Assembly (NCBI GenBank): GCA_920105625.2
Contig: OV050030.1
Location: forward strand, 73,175,900-73,239,899
DNA length: 64,000 nucleotides
Source: Clusia tigrina
Lineage: Eukaryota; Arthropoda; Insecta; Diptera; Clusiidae
Direction: 5' to 3'
How positions within the stretch are numbered: the stretch's first letter is position 1; every line of letters begins with the position of its first letter. The notes beneath the pieces were generated by a model that saw only the letters and a list, made by a program, of their open reading frames with translations, was not told where the DNA came from and did no database searches. A program made the translations under genes and the position numbers. Of this stretch, positions 53,241 through 64,000 are shown in pieces.

Positions 53241-53676
53241 ACACGAGCTCCGCCCTTGTGAGATTTATCGATGTTTAAAACCAAATAACTAATTTTACAA
53301 AACCCGCGAAAGAGACGCTAAACGAAAGTGCAAGTTTTCAAGAAAGTGTCTAGTTCTGTTTAGATAATCTAAATACTTATAATAACTAATTTGAAATTCA
53401 TTAAAAGTGATAAATAAACAATCAAACAAACAAAGGAACTGTTATATACATATATGAGTTAAAAGTTGAAAGAGACAACAAATAAAATAATCCCGGTTGT
53501 GTGTGGTGTTGCCACAGTGGACTCTGGCCATAATAAGTGATTAGAGTTACCACACCAGAAAATTTTGTTTTTCGTTATATTTTACATACATACAAAAATA
53601 AGATTAAAATATAGCAAAAATAATAAGAAATAAAATTTTTAACAAACTAATAAACAAAGTATAGTCGGTAAGCGCC
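53241..53676 (+). other. Unassigned segment before the jockey-like ORF1 (left arm)
   Basis: A-rich. It could be the 5' untranslated region of the following ORF1. No motif is recognised. A copy lies at 62206-62640. Confidence 0.45.
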
Positions 53677-55140
53677 ATGAGTGTGCAGCGCTCTCCCACG
53701 TGGGAGAGAACGACATCTATGAGCGTGTCACTCTTCGTGGAGTGCACATGGCAAACCTCCAAAAATGTCCTGCTCCAGTATAGGAGTGGATTGTGCGACA
53801 ACTACAACAAATTCGTCAGCAACAACAACATCTGCCTTCTCTACGTACGGTACAACAACTACATTCTCGACTACAGCTGCGACATCAACATGTTCTTCTG
53901 ACAGTGTGTGCAAATTCCACCAAAAGGCGTCCAGGTAAATCAACTGCAATCGCTACCAAAGAGAGCACGAACCTCACCCACGACAGATAAAGCGAAAAGA
54001 AAGCCCAACACCAACAAATTGCAAAAAATAGCAAAAAACCCAAGCCAAAGTAAGTTATCAAACTACTGGTTGAGCGATACTACTTCATTAAGAAAAAACA
54101 GATTTGCTCTTTGACCGTTGATGATGACGAACTTGCTGAACCCTCGCACAGTGGACAAGTTGATCAAAATGGGTCCGAAAAAGAAAAAACAACTACACCG
54201 AAAAAAAAAGTTTAAACAAACCACCCCCTATATACGTACAAGCCGTAGAATGCTTAAAGACACTAAAAAATGCGCTAACCGCTGTTGCAGACAGTAACTT
54301 TATGTTTAAAATATTAATAAACAATGAAGTACGAGTTCAATCGAATGATTCGGAAACATACACAAAAATATTAAAAATGCTAAAGCAAAAATGTACGAAG
54401 CTGCACACATTTAAACCCAAAAATGAAAGTGGTTTCAAAGTCATTCTTCGCAATATGCACCCCTCCGCAGACCAAGAAGAAATTAAAAATGAGCTTGGTG
54501 AAAACGGTCACAAAGTTTTAAGCATAACTAACATAACTCAACGGACAACAAAAAAACCGCTACCACTGTTTAGCATAGAACTGGAAACAAATACTAACAA
54601 TAAAGATTTTTATAGCCTTAACAAATTAATGGATTGCATAGTAGTTTCTGAGGCACCTCATCATAAAATAGAAGTCGCGCAATGCACTAAATGCCAAAAA
54701 TACGGACATACAAAAAACTACTGTACAAGGGATCCAGTATGTGTGAAATGAGCTGGAAAGCATCTAACAAGTGAATGTAAAAAAAAAATAACCAACGCAG
54801 CTGAAATTAAAGGGGCCCTATGTGGCGGAAATCATTCTTCAAACTACAAAGGTTGTGAAATATACAAAGCCATACAATTTCAAAGGTTTCCATCTTTACG
54901 CAGAAAGGATCCCTTATTACTACAGACCAAAAATATGGATGGATAATTAGTTTAACCAGGCGTAAGCTATGCCGAAATTGCAGGGTCGTCAAATTCAAAT
55001 AAAACTGAAGAAAATACAAAAAATTCAAACGATAGTGATATTAATAAACTTAAAGACATGGTGAAATTCCTAATCACTCAAATGACTAATATGATGAATA
55101 TCATTACAATGTTACTAACAAGCTTAAATGCACGAAAGTA
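53677..55140 (+). pseudogene. Jockey-like LINE ORF1 (Gag), left arm
   Basis: ATG at 53677, N/S/T-rich N-terminus in two frames. 54302-54751 encodes FKVILRNMHPSADQEEIKNE, HKIEVAQCTKCQKYGHTKNY and CTRDPVCVK (PRE_C2HC-like domain and knuckle). After a TGA, further knuckle sequence (LTSECKKK, CGGNHSSNYKGCE) follows to about 54870. Ends with an M-rich helical tail near 55135. Confidence 0.78.
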
Positions 55141-55899
55141 ATAGTTTAATAATTATTTATATTTAACAAATATAATTGTTGATACAGTCCGTTTTTGGTA
55201 CTGTCTTCTTATGTAAATTTGACTAAAATATATTATTAGACCAAGAGCGATTTTGTTGTATGCGTATTTTATTGAAAAATATTACGGTAGGGAAAAAAGT
55301 TGATGTACAATAGTTATGTAGGCGTGCCAGTCTATATCTCCCATTGAAGACAGCATGGAACCATAGGTAGATTATTACATATTCTCTGGTAATTTGAAAT
55401 GGTGTGTCGAATACTTTCTCCAATTCTATTAAATTAGAAATTGGTATTTTTATGTTCCCTTATACGGACGGCTTGACAACACTAAATCTACTCAAAAAGT
55501 ATTACTGATGATGAATATATATGACTGATGGTATAAGTAAGTATTTTATCGATACAAAAATACGATGAAATATAGACGAGCTTTAAACAAACCAAATAAT
55601 TTTAAAAACTAATTATAATAGAATATAAGCCGATAAATGTGCATATTTTATTGATAGTGCATTTTATTTTAAATTAAAAGTTGACAGCAGACCTTTGTGT
55701 ATATCGTTTTTTTCCGGATTTATTTCTAAAGATCTTTTACTCTTGGTTTTTTGAAAGACTGATTTTATTTATATTAATTTCTGTAGCAATCTTGGATTTT
55801 TACACTGGTCGGGATCATGCAGTTTCTGTAGCAATGTATTTGTTTCGCTTGGAAGAGTAAAATGAAATAATAGTAAGTAAGGGCAATCCCAGAAAGCGC
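55141..55899. other. A+T-rich spacer (left arm)
   Basis: No domain is recognised. The minus-strand frame 55223-55423 is mirrored at 60459-60659 only because of the inverted repeat. Confidence 0.5.
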
Positions 55900-57163
55900 T
55901 TTGACTCGAGAACATTTAGTTGGGTAAACAATGTTCTCAGAGAAAGGAACAACAAATCCTCTTTAGGCGCTGAAGAGAACAAGGTTCGCGTGGCAAAAGA
56001 ATGTCCGCAAGGTGGAGTACTGTCTCCGCTATTGTGGTCTGTAGTTGTTGACTAACTTGTGGACTTACGGAGCAACAATGGCTACGATGTACAGGGTTAT
56101 GTAGACGATATTGTCGTTCTTATCAAAAGTAATTTTGAATACACGATCTCAGATTTACTCCAGAGGGCAGAGGGTGGGACTAAAAAGTAATAGTAATCTT
56201 CACCAAAAAAAGGAAAAACTTCAGAGAGCCAACTATTTTTGGCGAAAGCATACCGCAAACGAAGTAAAATACCTCGTTGCCACAATCGACAAAAATAGCT
56301 TTGGAATAGTCACCTAAAAAACACCTTTAACGGGCAAATGCTGGGCACTTAATCAAAAAATGTCGGTATGGGTATATACAGCGATCACCAGACCAATCCT
56401 TGTCTATGCGGTGTCTGTTTGGTGCAAAATGCTGTAACAAAAAAGCGGACAGACCAGGATCAATAATTTACAAAGACTAGTCTGTGTCTCCAAGACGGGG
56501 GCCATGACCTCAGCTCCGACTGCAGGCCTGGAGGTACCTACAATTAATTTATTCAGCAAAGCAAAACTAATCTTAGAAAAAGAACTAAGTACAGTGCGTC
56601 TATGGCAATCCTTACTCAGAAACGAAACTGAAACACAAACGGTTAATCTAGCTCTTAAGTGACTTATGTACGAGTATAACTTTAAACACAACTTCAAGAT
56701 CACATTCTCGAGTGGGGTTAACTGGGAACAGAATAGACCAATGCCACCTTATAATACTCATATATGGTACACAGACGGCTCAAAAACCGAGGAGGGAGTT
56801 GGGACTGGGATTTACGAGGAAAACTCAAGAAGTCATTTATTCACAAGGATGGGTCGAGAAAAGTCAGTTTTCCGGGCCGAAACTCACGCTATCGAGCTCT
56901 GATTGAGAAAGGAACTAGAGAGAAATACAATAAATAGCCACATCCTTATCCACTCAGATAGCAAAGCAGCACTATTAGCGCTGAAGGCGATTGGGAATGT
57001 CTTCAACTGCTGAAAAGACTAGCAACCAACAACAGAATACATCTGATTTGTGCCAGGTTACAGCGGACATATAGGGAATGAAGAGGCAGATGGACTCTAT
57101 AAAAAGTGGCTGCCAATAGGTTTATTGGACCGAAAACACCCAGTGAACGAAGAGAATAATTTC
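55900..57163 (+). pseudogene. R1/LOA-like LINE fragment: RT end and RNase H (left arm)
   Basis: FSWVNNVLRERNNKSSLGAE, CPQGGVLSPLLWSVVVD, GYVDDIVVLIKSNF (RT catalytic box), then NEVKYLVATIDK, then RNase H WYTDGSKTEEGVGTGIYEEN, VFRAETHAIEL, HSDSKAALLALKAIG and FVPGYSGHIGNEEADGLYKK. Stops occur between the blocks. Confidence 0.82.
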
Positions 57164-57600
57164 AGGAAACATTTCAACTAGTGAAGCAAACCCTGGAACG
57201 AGCAATTCAAGACCAGAAAAGGTAATACAATTTAACACATAGGTGCTGGATACCAAATATGGGCAAATGTTAAGCAACATAATTTGTCCAAGGCCATAGA
57301 ACACTTTGCCACAAAATTAGCTCTCCGATACGATAGACCATACAAAATAATAGATTTTGTCTCAAGTCATCGTGAAACTGACAAAAGAAGATGGCCAAGA
57401 ACTAAAAATATCACGTTAATAGTTTGAAGAAATTCGTCATGATTGACGGTAACGCAGACTAGAGACGGTCATGAATACGAAAATGATTTCCATCAATCCC
57501 GGAGAAGGGAGGAGATGTGAAGAAAATGAATTCCTAAGAGTAGTTTATTTCTTTTTCAGTTTTCAATTTATTTGAAAAGATTATTTGCTAGGCGTATAAT
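57164..57600. other. Inverted-repeat spacer, part 1, unassigned
   Basis: Starts where the arms stop matching. The plus strand has coding-like pieces (KQTLERAIQDQK, HRETDKRRWPRTKN) with stops. Not identified. Confidence 0.4.
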
Positions 57601-57639
57601 TCCCAATTGGATTATGTCGGTATCAAGTTGTAGGGTCCA

Positions 57640-57800
57640 TTATTTTTGCATGAAATTGAAGGCTTTAATGAGCATAGTTAGAATGATCCGATTTAGGTCA
57701 AATATGCACCGCCTTGTCGATAACTTGTTGCCATTTTGAAGGTCATTTCAGTATGCCTCTCATAGAAACCCACGTCCCTATTGGCAAAAAACTAGGACAG
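57640..57800 (-). pseudogene. Possible mariner-type transposase C-terminal relic
   Basis: The minus strand reads, across frames, GTWVSMRGILK, PSKWQQVIDK (compare the LPxRWQKVxDxxGxYF end of mariner transposases) and FDLNRIILTMLIKAFNFMQK before a stop at 57640. Short and frameshifted. Confidence 0.4.
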
Positions 57801-58266
57801 TCGATTTTCACAACGACCCTCTTGAAGAGAATGCTTGTTGCGGTTGTAAATAAAGGCTGCCGTTTTTTTTTGTTTGTGTTTATCATGTACTTAGTGTTCT
57901 GTCAGCGGTATCGCTTTTTGTACTCCAATCCACAGTTTTTTTTGGGAAAGATTGACCAACACTGGAATGATAGAGGGTTTTTGTAATCGATAAGTTTAGT
58001 CCGCACATGAACCGGAGCGATCGGTGAGAAACACCATCTATTATATGTGTGTTTAAATGGGGGACGACATAATGTGTTATATAGAATGATAGTGTGAAGT
58101 GGAATTGGGGGTCAATGGCGGATTTGAGATAAGATGGTTGACATACGCAGTACAGATTTGGCTATGGCGAATAATTTTGATGGTGAAACATGTTACAAAC
58201 TGATGCAGTGTTTCTTTGTTTTCTTACTTGGGAGACAAACTCACCAATATTATTTTCAGTAGGACC
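57801..58266. other. Inverted-repeat spacer, part 2, nothing recognised
   Basis: Mixed composition; no ORF or repeat is supported. Confidence 0.45.
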
Positions 58267-58718
58267 CGGACGTCCTCCGCCTCATCTTAATCAAAAAATG
58301 TCTGTGTGGATATATACAGCGATCACCAGACCAATCTTTGTCTATGCGGCGTCTGTTTGGTGCTGTAACAAAAAACCGGCCAGACCAAGATCAATAATTT
58401 ACAAAGACTAGTCTGTGTCTCCAAGACGGGGGCCATGAACTCAGCTCCGACTGCAGACCTGGAGGTACCTAGCATTAATTTATTCATCGAGAAGGGAGCG
58501 CTGCAATTCGCAGCAAAACTCATCTTAGAAATTGAACTAAGTTCAGTGCGCCTATGGCAATCCTTACTCAGTAACGAAACTGAAACACAAACGGTTAATC
58601 TAACTGTAAGTGACTTATATATAACTTTAAACACAACTTCAATATCACATTCTTGAGTATGGTTAACTGGGGACAGAATAGACCAACGCCACCTTATAAT
58701 GCTCATATAAATTGAATT
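58267..58718 (+). pseudogene. Third copy of the R1/LOA-like LINE segment, in the spacer
   Basis: Direct-orientation match to 56343-56770 of the left arm (KMSVWIYTAITRPIFVYAAS, TVNLTVSDLYIT), clearly diverged from it. It contains sequence (ALQFAAKLILEIE) that is deleted in the arms. It ends at the inner boundary of the right arm. Confidence 0.8.
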
Positions 58719-59980
58719 GAAATTATTCTCTTCGTTCACTGGGTGTTTTCGGTCCAATAAACCTATTGGCAGCCACTTTTTATAGAGTCCATCTGCCTCT
58801 TCATTCCCTATATGTCCGCTGTAACCTGGCACAAATCAGATGTATTCTGTTGTTGGTTGCTAGTCTTTTCAGCAGTTGAAGACATTCCCAATCGCCTTCA
58901 GCGCTAATAGTGCTGCTTTGCTATCTGAGTGGATAAGGATGTGGCTATTTATTGTATTTCTCTCTAGTTCCTTTCTCAATCAGAGCTCGATAGCGTGAGT
59001 TTCGGCCCGGAAAACTGACTTTTCTCGACCCATCCTTGTGAATAAATGACTTCTTGAGTTTTCCTCGTAAATCCCAGTCCCAACTCCCTCCTCGGTTTTT
59101 GAGCCGTCTGTGTACCATATATGAGTATTATAAGGTGGCATTGGTCTATTCTGTTCCCAGTTAACCCCACTCGAGAATGTGATCTTGAAGTTGTGTTTAA
59201 AGTTATACTCGTACATAAGTCACTTAAGAGCTAGATTAACCGTTTGTGTTTCAGTTTCGTTTCTGAGTAAGGATTGCCATAGACGCACTGTACTTAGTTC
59301 TTTTTCTAAGATTAGTTTTGCTTTGCTGAATAAATTAATTGTAGGTACCTCCAGGCCTGCAGTCGGAGCTGAGGTCATGGCCCCCGTCTTGGAGACACAG
59401 ACTAGTCTTTGTAAATTATTGATCCTGGTCTGTCCGCTTTTTTGTTACAGCATTTTGCACCAAACAGACACCGCATAGACAAGGATTGGTCTGGTGATCG
59501 CTGTATATACCCATACCGACATTTTTTGATTAAGTGCCCAGCATTTGCCCGTTAAAGGTGTTTTTTAGGTGACTATTCCAAAGCTATTTTTGTCGATTGT
59601 GGCAACGAGGTATTTTACTTCGTTTGCGGTATGCTTTCGCCAAAAATAGTTGGCTCTCTGAAGTTTTTCCTTTTTTTGGTGAAGATTACTATTACTTTTT
59701 AGTCCCACCCTCTGCCCTCTGGAGTAAATCTGAGATCGTGTATTCAAAATTACTTTTGATAAGAACGACAATATCGTCTACATAACCCTGTACATCGTAG
59801 CCATTGTTGCTCCGTAAGTCCACAAGTTAGTCAACAACTACAGACCACAATAGCGGAGACAGTACTCCACCTTGCGGACATTCTTTTGCCACGCGAACCT
59901 TGTTCTCTTCAGCGCCTAAAGAGGATTTGTTGTTCCTTTCTCTGAGAACATTGTTTACCCAACTAAATGTTCTCGAGTCA
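58719..59980 (-). pseudogene. R1/LOA-like LINE fragment (right arm)
   Basis: Mirror of 55900-57163. The same stops and frames are present (for example the RNase H stretch 59216-58980), showing the arms were copied after the LINE had decayed. Confidence 0.82.
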
Positions 59981-60739
59981 AAGCGCTTTCTGGGATTGCC
60001 CTTACTTACTATTATTTCATTTTACTCTTCCAAGCGAAACAAATACATTGCTACAGAAACTGCATGATCCCGACCAGTGTAAAAATCCAAGATTGCTACA
60101 GAAATTAATATAAATAAAATCAGTCTTTCAAAAAACCAAGAGTAAAAGATCTTTAGAAATAAATCCGGAAAAAAACCATATACACAAAGGTCTGCTGTCA
60201 ACTTTTAATTTAAAATAAAATGCACTATCAATAAAATATGCACATTTATCGGCTTATATTCTATTATAATTAGTTTTTAAAATTATTTGGTTTGTTTAAA
60301 GCTCGTCTATATTTCATCGTATTTTTGTATCGATAAAATACTTACTTATACCATCAGTCATATATATTCATCATCAGTAATACTTTTTGAGTAGATTTAG
60401 TGTTGTCAAGCCGTCCGTATAAGGGAACATAAAAATACCAATTTCTAATTTAATAGAATTGGAGAAAGTATTCGACACACCATTTCAAATTACCAGAGAA
60501 TATGTAATAATCTACCTATGGTTCCATGCTGTCTTCAATGGGAGATATAGACTGGCACGCCTACATAACTATTGTACATCAACTTTTTTCCCTACCGTAA
60601 TATTTTTCAATAAAATACGCATACAACAAAATCGCTCTTGGTCTAATAATATATTTTAGTCAAATTTACATAAGAAGACAGTACCAAAAACGGACTGTAT
60701 CAACAATTATATTTGTTAAATATAAATAATTATTAAACT

Positions 60740-62205
60740 ATTACTTTCGTGCATTTAAGCTTGTTAGTAACATTGTAATGATATTCATCATATTAGTCAT
60801 TTGAGTGATTAGGAATTTCACCATGTCTTTAAGTTTATTAATATCACTATCGTTTGAATTTTTTGTATTTTCTTCAGTTTTATTTGAATTTGACGACCCT
60901 GCAATTTCGGCATAGCTTACGCCTGGTTAAACTAATTATCCATCCATATTTTTGGTCTGTAGTAATAAGGGATCCTTTCTGCGTAAAGATGGAAACCTTT
61001 GAAATTGTATGGCTTTGTATATTTCACAACCTTTGTAGTTTGAAGAATGATTTCCGCCACATAGGGCCCCTTTAATTTCAGCTGCGTTGGTTATTTTTTT
61101 TTTACATTCACTTGTTAGATGCTTTCCAGCTCATTTCACACATACTGGATCCCTTGTACAGTAGTTTTTTGTATGTCCGTATTTTTGGCATTTAGTGCAT
61201 TGCGCGACTTCTATTTTATGATGAGGTGCCTCAGAAACTACTATGCAATCCATTAATTTGTTAAGGCTATAAAAATCTTTATTGTTAGTATTTGTTTCCA
61301 GTTCTATGCTAAACAGTGGTAGCGGTTTTTTTGTTGTCCGTTGAGTTATGTTAGTTATGCTTAAAACTTTGTGACCGTTTTCACCAAGCTCATTTTTAAT
61401 TTCTTCTTGGTCTGCGGAGGGGTGCATATTGCGAAGAATGACTTTGAAACCACTTTCATTTTTGGGTTTAAATGTGTGCAGCTTCGTACATTTTTGCTTT
61501 AGCATTTTTAATATTTTTGTGTATGTTTCCGAATCATTCGATTGAACTCGTACTTCATTGTTTATTAATATTTTAAACATAAAGTTACTGTCTGCAACAG
61601 CGGTTAGCGCATTTTTTAGTGTCTTTAAGCATTCTACGGCTTGTACGTATATAGGGGGTGGTTTGTTTAAACTTTTTTTTTCGGTGTAGTTGTTTTTTCT
61701 TTTTCGGACCCATTTTGATCAACTTGTCCACTGTGCGAGGGTTCAGCAAGTTCGTCATCATCAACGGTCAAAGAGCAAATCTGTTTTTTCTTAATGAAGT
61801 AGTATCGCTCAACCAGTAGTTTGATAACTTACTTTGGCTTGGGTTTTTTGCTATTTTTTGCAATTTGTTAGTGTTGGGCTTTCTTTTCGCTTTCTCTGTC
61901 GTGGGTGAGGTTCGTGCTCTCTTTGGTAGCGATTGCAGTTGATTTACCTGGGCGCCTTTTGGTGGAATTTGCACACAGGCAGAAGAACATGTTGATGTCG
62001 CAGCTGTAGTCGAGAATGTAGTTGTTGTACCGTACGTAGAGAAGGCAGATGTTGTTGTTGCTGACGAATTTGTTGTAGTTGTCGCACAATCCACTGCTAT
62101 ACTGGAGCAGGACATTTTTGGAGGTTTGCCATGTGCACTCCACGAAGAGTGACACGCTCATAGATGTCGTTCCCCACGTGGGAGAGCGCTGCACACTCAT
62201 GGCGC
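60740..62205 (-). pseudogene. Jockey-like LINE ORF1 (right arm)
   Basis: Mirror of 53677-55140. It differs from the left arm by a 3-bp deletion near 62172 and a 2-bp difference near 61975. The latter joins the N/S/T-rich part and the QIPPKG part into one 115-codon frame (62115-61768). Confidence 0.78.
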
Positions 62206-62639
62206 TTACCGACTATACTTTGTTTATTAGTTTGTTAAAAATTTTATTTCTTATTATTTTTGCTATATTTTAATCTTATTTTTGTATGTATGTAAAATAT
62301 AACGAAAAACAAAATTTTTTGGTGTGGTAACTCTAATCACTTATTATGGCCAGAGTCCACTGTGGCAACACCACACACAACCGGGATTATTTTATTTGTT
62401 GTCTCTTTCAACTTTTAACTCATATATGTATATAACAGTTCCTTTGTTTGTTTGATTGTTTATTTATCACTTTTAATGAATTTCAAATTAGTTATTATAA
62501 GTATTTAGATTATCTAAACAGAACTAGACACTTTCTTGAAAACTTGCACTTTCGTTTAGCGTCTCTTTCGCGGGTTTTGTAAAATTAGTTATTTGGTTTT
62601 AAACATCGATAAATCTCACAAGGGCGGAGCTCGTGTGAT

Positions 62640-63750
62640 TACACGTCCGTATAGTTACACGACCGTTTTGAATTGATCCATGGTTTCTCCGAAAGCCAAA
62701 TTGGTGACTTGGGATCAAGGTGTCAACATGCGGTTGCATCTTGTTCAAAAATATGCTTTCAAACAGCTTGGAAAGTATATACAATAGGCTGATAGGTCTG
62801 TATGAAGAAGAATTGGTGGGTTCTTTACCCAGCTTGCAGATCATTTTTATTACTGACAATTTCCAAATATTTGGGAAGTATCCTATTCGAAGATCTGCAT
62901 TGAACAAGTTTAGAATTAACCTGATGCAATTGAGATATCATTCTTTGCTCGCCTTACAGTTCGTTTTTATAGCAAGAGCCAATTTTTTAAAACTGAACTT
63001 AACCTGATGGTGAGTTTTAAGAACTTTAATATTTGGTTTTGCGAAGCTGTTCGAAGGTGGATTTGGTTTAAACAGACCTTTGAGTGGGTTTGAAAATATA
63101 TTTGCTTTTTCAGCATTGTTTCTAGCCCATTTCCCATTTTCAATTCTAAAGGGTGTATTATGTTCTTGCGGACTTTTGACGAATTTACATTTTATCCACA
63201 AAGAGTAGTTTGTGTTCTTGCCTGGAGTAAGTTTTGCTGTGAACTCTCTTAAACTTATATCCCTCTGATTTCTAAGGGCTTTTCTTAGACGTTGATCAGC
63301 TTCAGCTAGTTTTTGCTTCAACATGGGTGATCGAGCCCTCTGCCACTCTTTTCTAATACGTCTTTTTTCTCTTGCCAGCGCATCAATATATCCGGAAGTG
63401 ATAGTTCTTTTGGAGTATGAAGATGATTTAGTTGCAGCAGTTGCATACACGGCTCCTGAGACCAGTAGTGCGCTAAGTTCGTCAATAAGGAAGTCTATAT
63501 CCTCTGCTGTTTTTAACAGTGGATCAGTCTTTAGATGCCTGCTAATGTACTGACGTTATTTTAGCCAAGTGAATTTGCGGTTTGTTATTTTCATTGGCTG
63601 TGCATTACGCATGGGATGTTTCTGCAAGTTAATTATAATCGATGGGATGTTAATAATTATTTTGGGGTTGAATTGTAAGTTTCGCAGGGAATATGCGATT
63701 ATAGTTCTAGGAACATTAGCCTCTATCCCATCTAGACCGATAGTGCGTGG
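62640..63750 (-). pseudogene. Jockey-like LINE endonuclease end, linker, RT start (right arm)
   Basis: Mirror of 52130-53240, with one coding difference seen (QVKFSFKKL versus QVKYSFKKL). Confidence 0.82.
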
Positions 63751-64000
63751 CGAAGAGTCTCATCCTGCAATCGTGGTAACCCTGCTATTTTTAACAGAAC
63801 ATTACGTATCTATACTGAGGAGTCAATAACGATGGAGATAAAATCTATAAAAAAGTCTGGCTTGGAGCATGATGTCATACGACCCGTCTCGGTGCTCAAC
63901 CTGGCTGTGGACCCAGATTAAAAACTAGCCCAGTCTCGAACGGAGTGCTCTGGATACTTGGTGTCCATCCGGTTCTATCTAGCCTTACCCGCACACTCGG

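Larger units (their letters stand above)
51877..57163. repeat. Left arm of giant inverted repeat
   Basis: Reverse complement of 58719-64000. Coordinates of matching points sum to 115882 in the inner part and 115877 in the outer part, so only about 5 bp of net indel are seen over 5.28 kb; base differences are few by eye. The outer end is not reached because the right arm runs to the window edge. Confidence 0.95.
58719..64000. repeat. Right arm of giant inverted repeat (continues past window)
   Basis: Reverse complement of 51877-57163. It is still matching at base 64000, which pairs with 51877 in the 5' region of LINE G. Confidence 0.95.

Noticed and set aside
55223..55423. Conserved small gene (mirrored at 60459-60659)
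   Set aside because: Its conservation is due only to the inverted repeat; no start context or domain supports it.
1..64000. Bacterial-type defence, biosynthetic or other non-transposon system
   Set aside because: Every sizeable coding region reads as retroelement or transposase sequence, or remains unassigned; no operons or known defence families were seen.

Overview
The window is a transposable-element graveyard from an animal nuclear genome, most likely an insect and probably a fly (Diptera). The basis is the mix of Ty3/gypsy, BEL/Pao, I/LOA/jockey-type LINE, piggyBac and mariner relics, short (about 60 bp) intron signals, an arthropod-style Inr plus DPE LINE promoter, and A+T-rich filler. 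I see no complete single-copy host gene, no CRISPR array and no bacterial-type system. The species cannot be read from the sequence.

Layout. 1-8023: most of a plus-strand Ty3/gypsy element (A), with gag, a -1 slippery site, pol broken by one nonsense codon, a long 3' region and a 3' LTR. It abuts an older piece of its own family (8024-8773). 9276-10178: a minus-strand BEL/Pao-type zinc-knuckle ORF made largely of 27-bp repeats. 10435-15435: a decayed minus-strand BEL/Pao element (P), joined to a diverged gypsy-type LTR (15436-15978). 16095-16642: the 5' part of a broken, intron-containing piggyBac transposase gene.

17278-38274 is a clean three-level nest, all on the minus strand. LINE D (about 4.8 kb, 11-bp target-site duplication) is split by BEL/Pao element C (18415-34624, 5-bp duplication ATATT). 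C is split in its gag by Ty3/gypsy element B (23100-33645, 4-bp duplication ACAG). B has almost identical 471-bp LTRs and an open pol, so it is the youngest insertion.

39060-48880: a second RNase-H-bearing LINE (F), split by a tandem pair of BEL/Pao elements (E1/E2) that share an LTR. 48884-about 51955: another LINE (G), inserted in the endonuclease region of F. 51877-64000: a very large, nearly identical inverted repeat (arms at least 5.28 kb, spacer 1.55 kb) built of jockey-like and R1/LOA-like LINE fragments. It runs off the right edge of the window.

How the parts work together: in the LTR elements Gag packages RNA, and Pol (protease, reverse transcriptase, RNase H, integrase) copies and inserts it. 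B is the only element with an open pol and two near-identical LTRs, but its gag shows a frameshift and a stop. The LINEs carry ORF1 (nucleic-acid-binding) and ORF2 (endonuclease, RT, RNase H); every ORF2 here is broken. All alignments between copies were made by eye.
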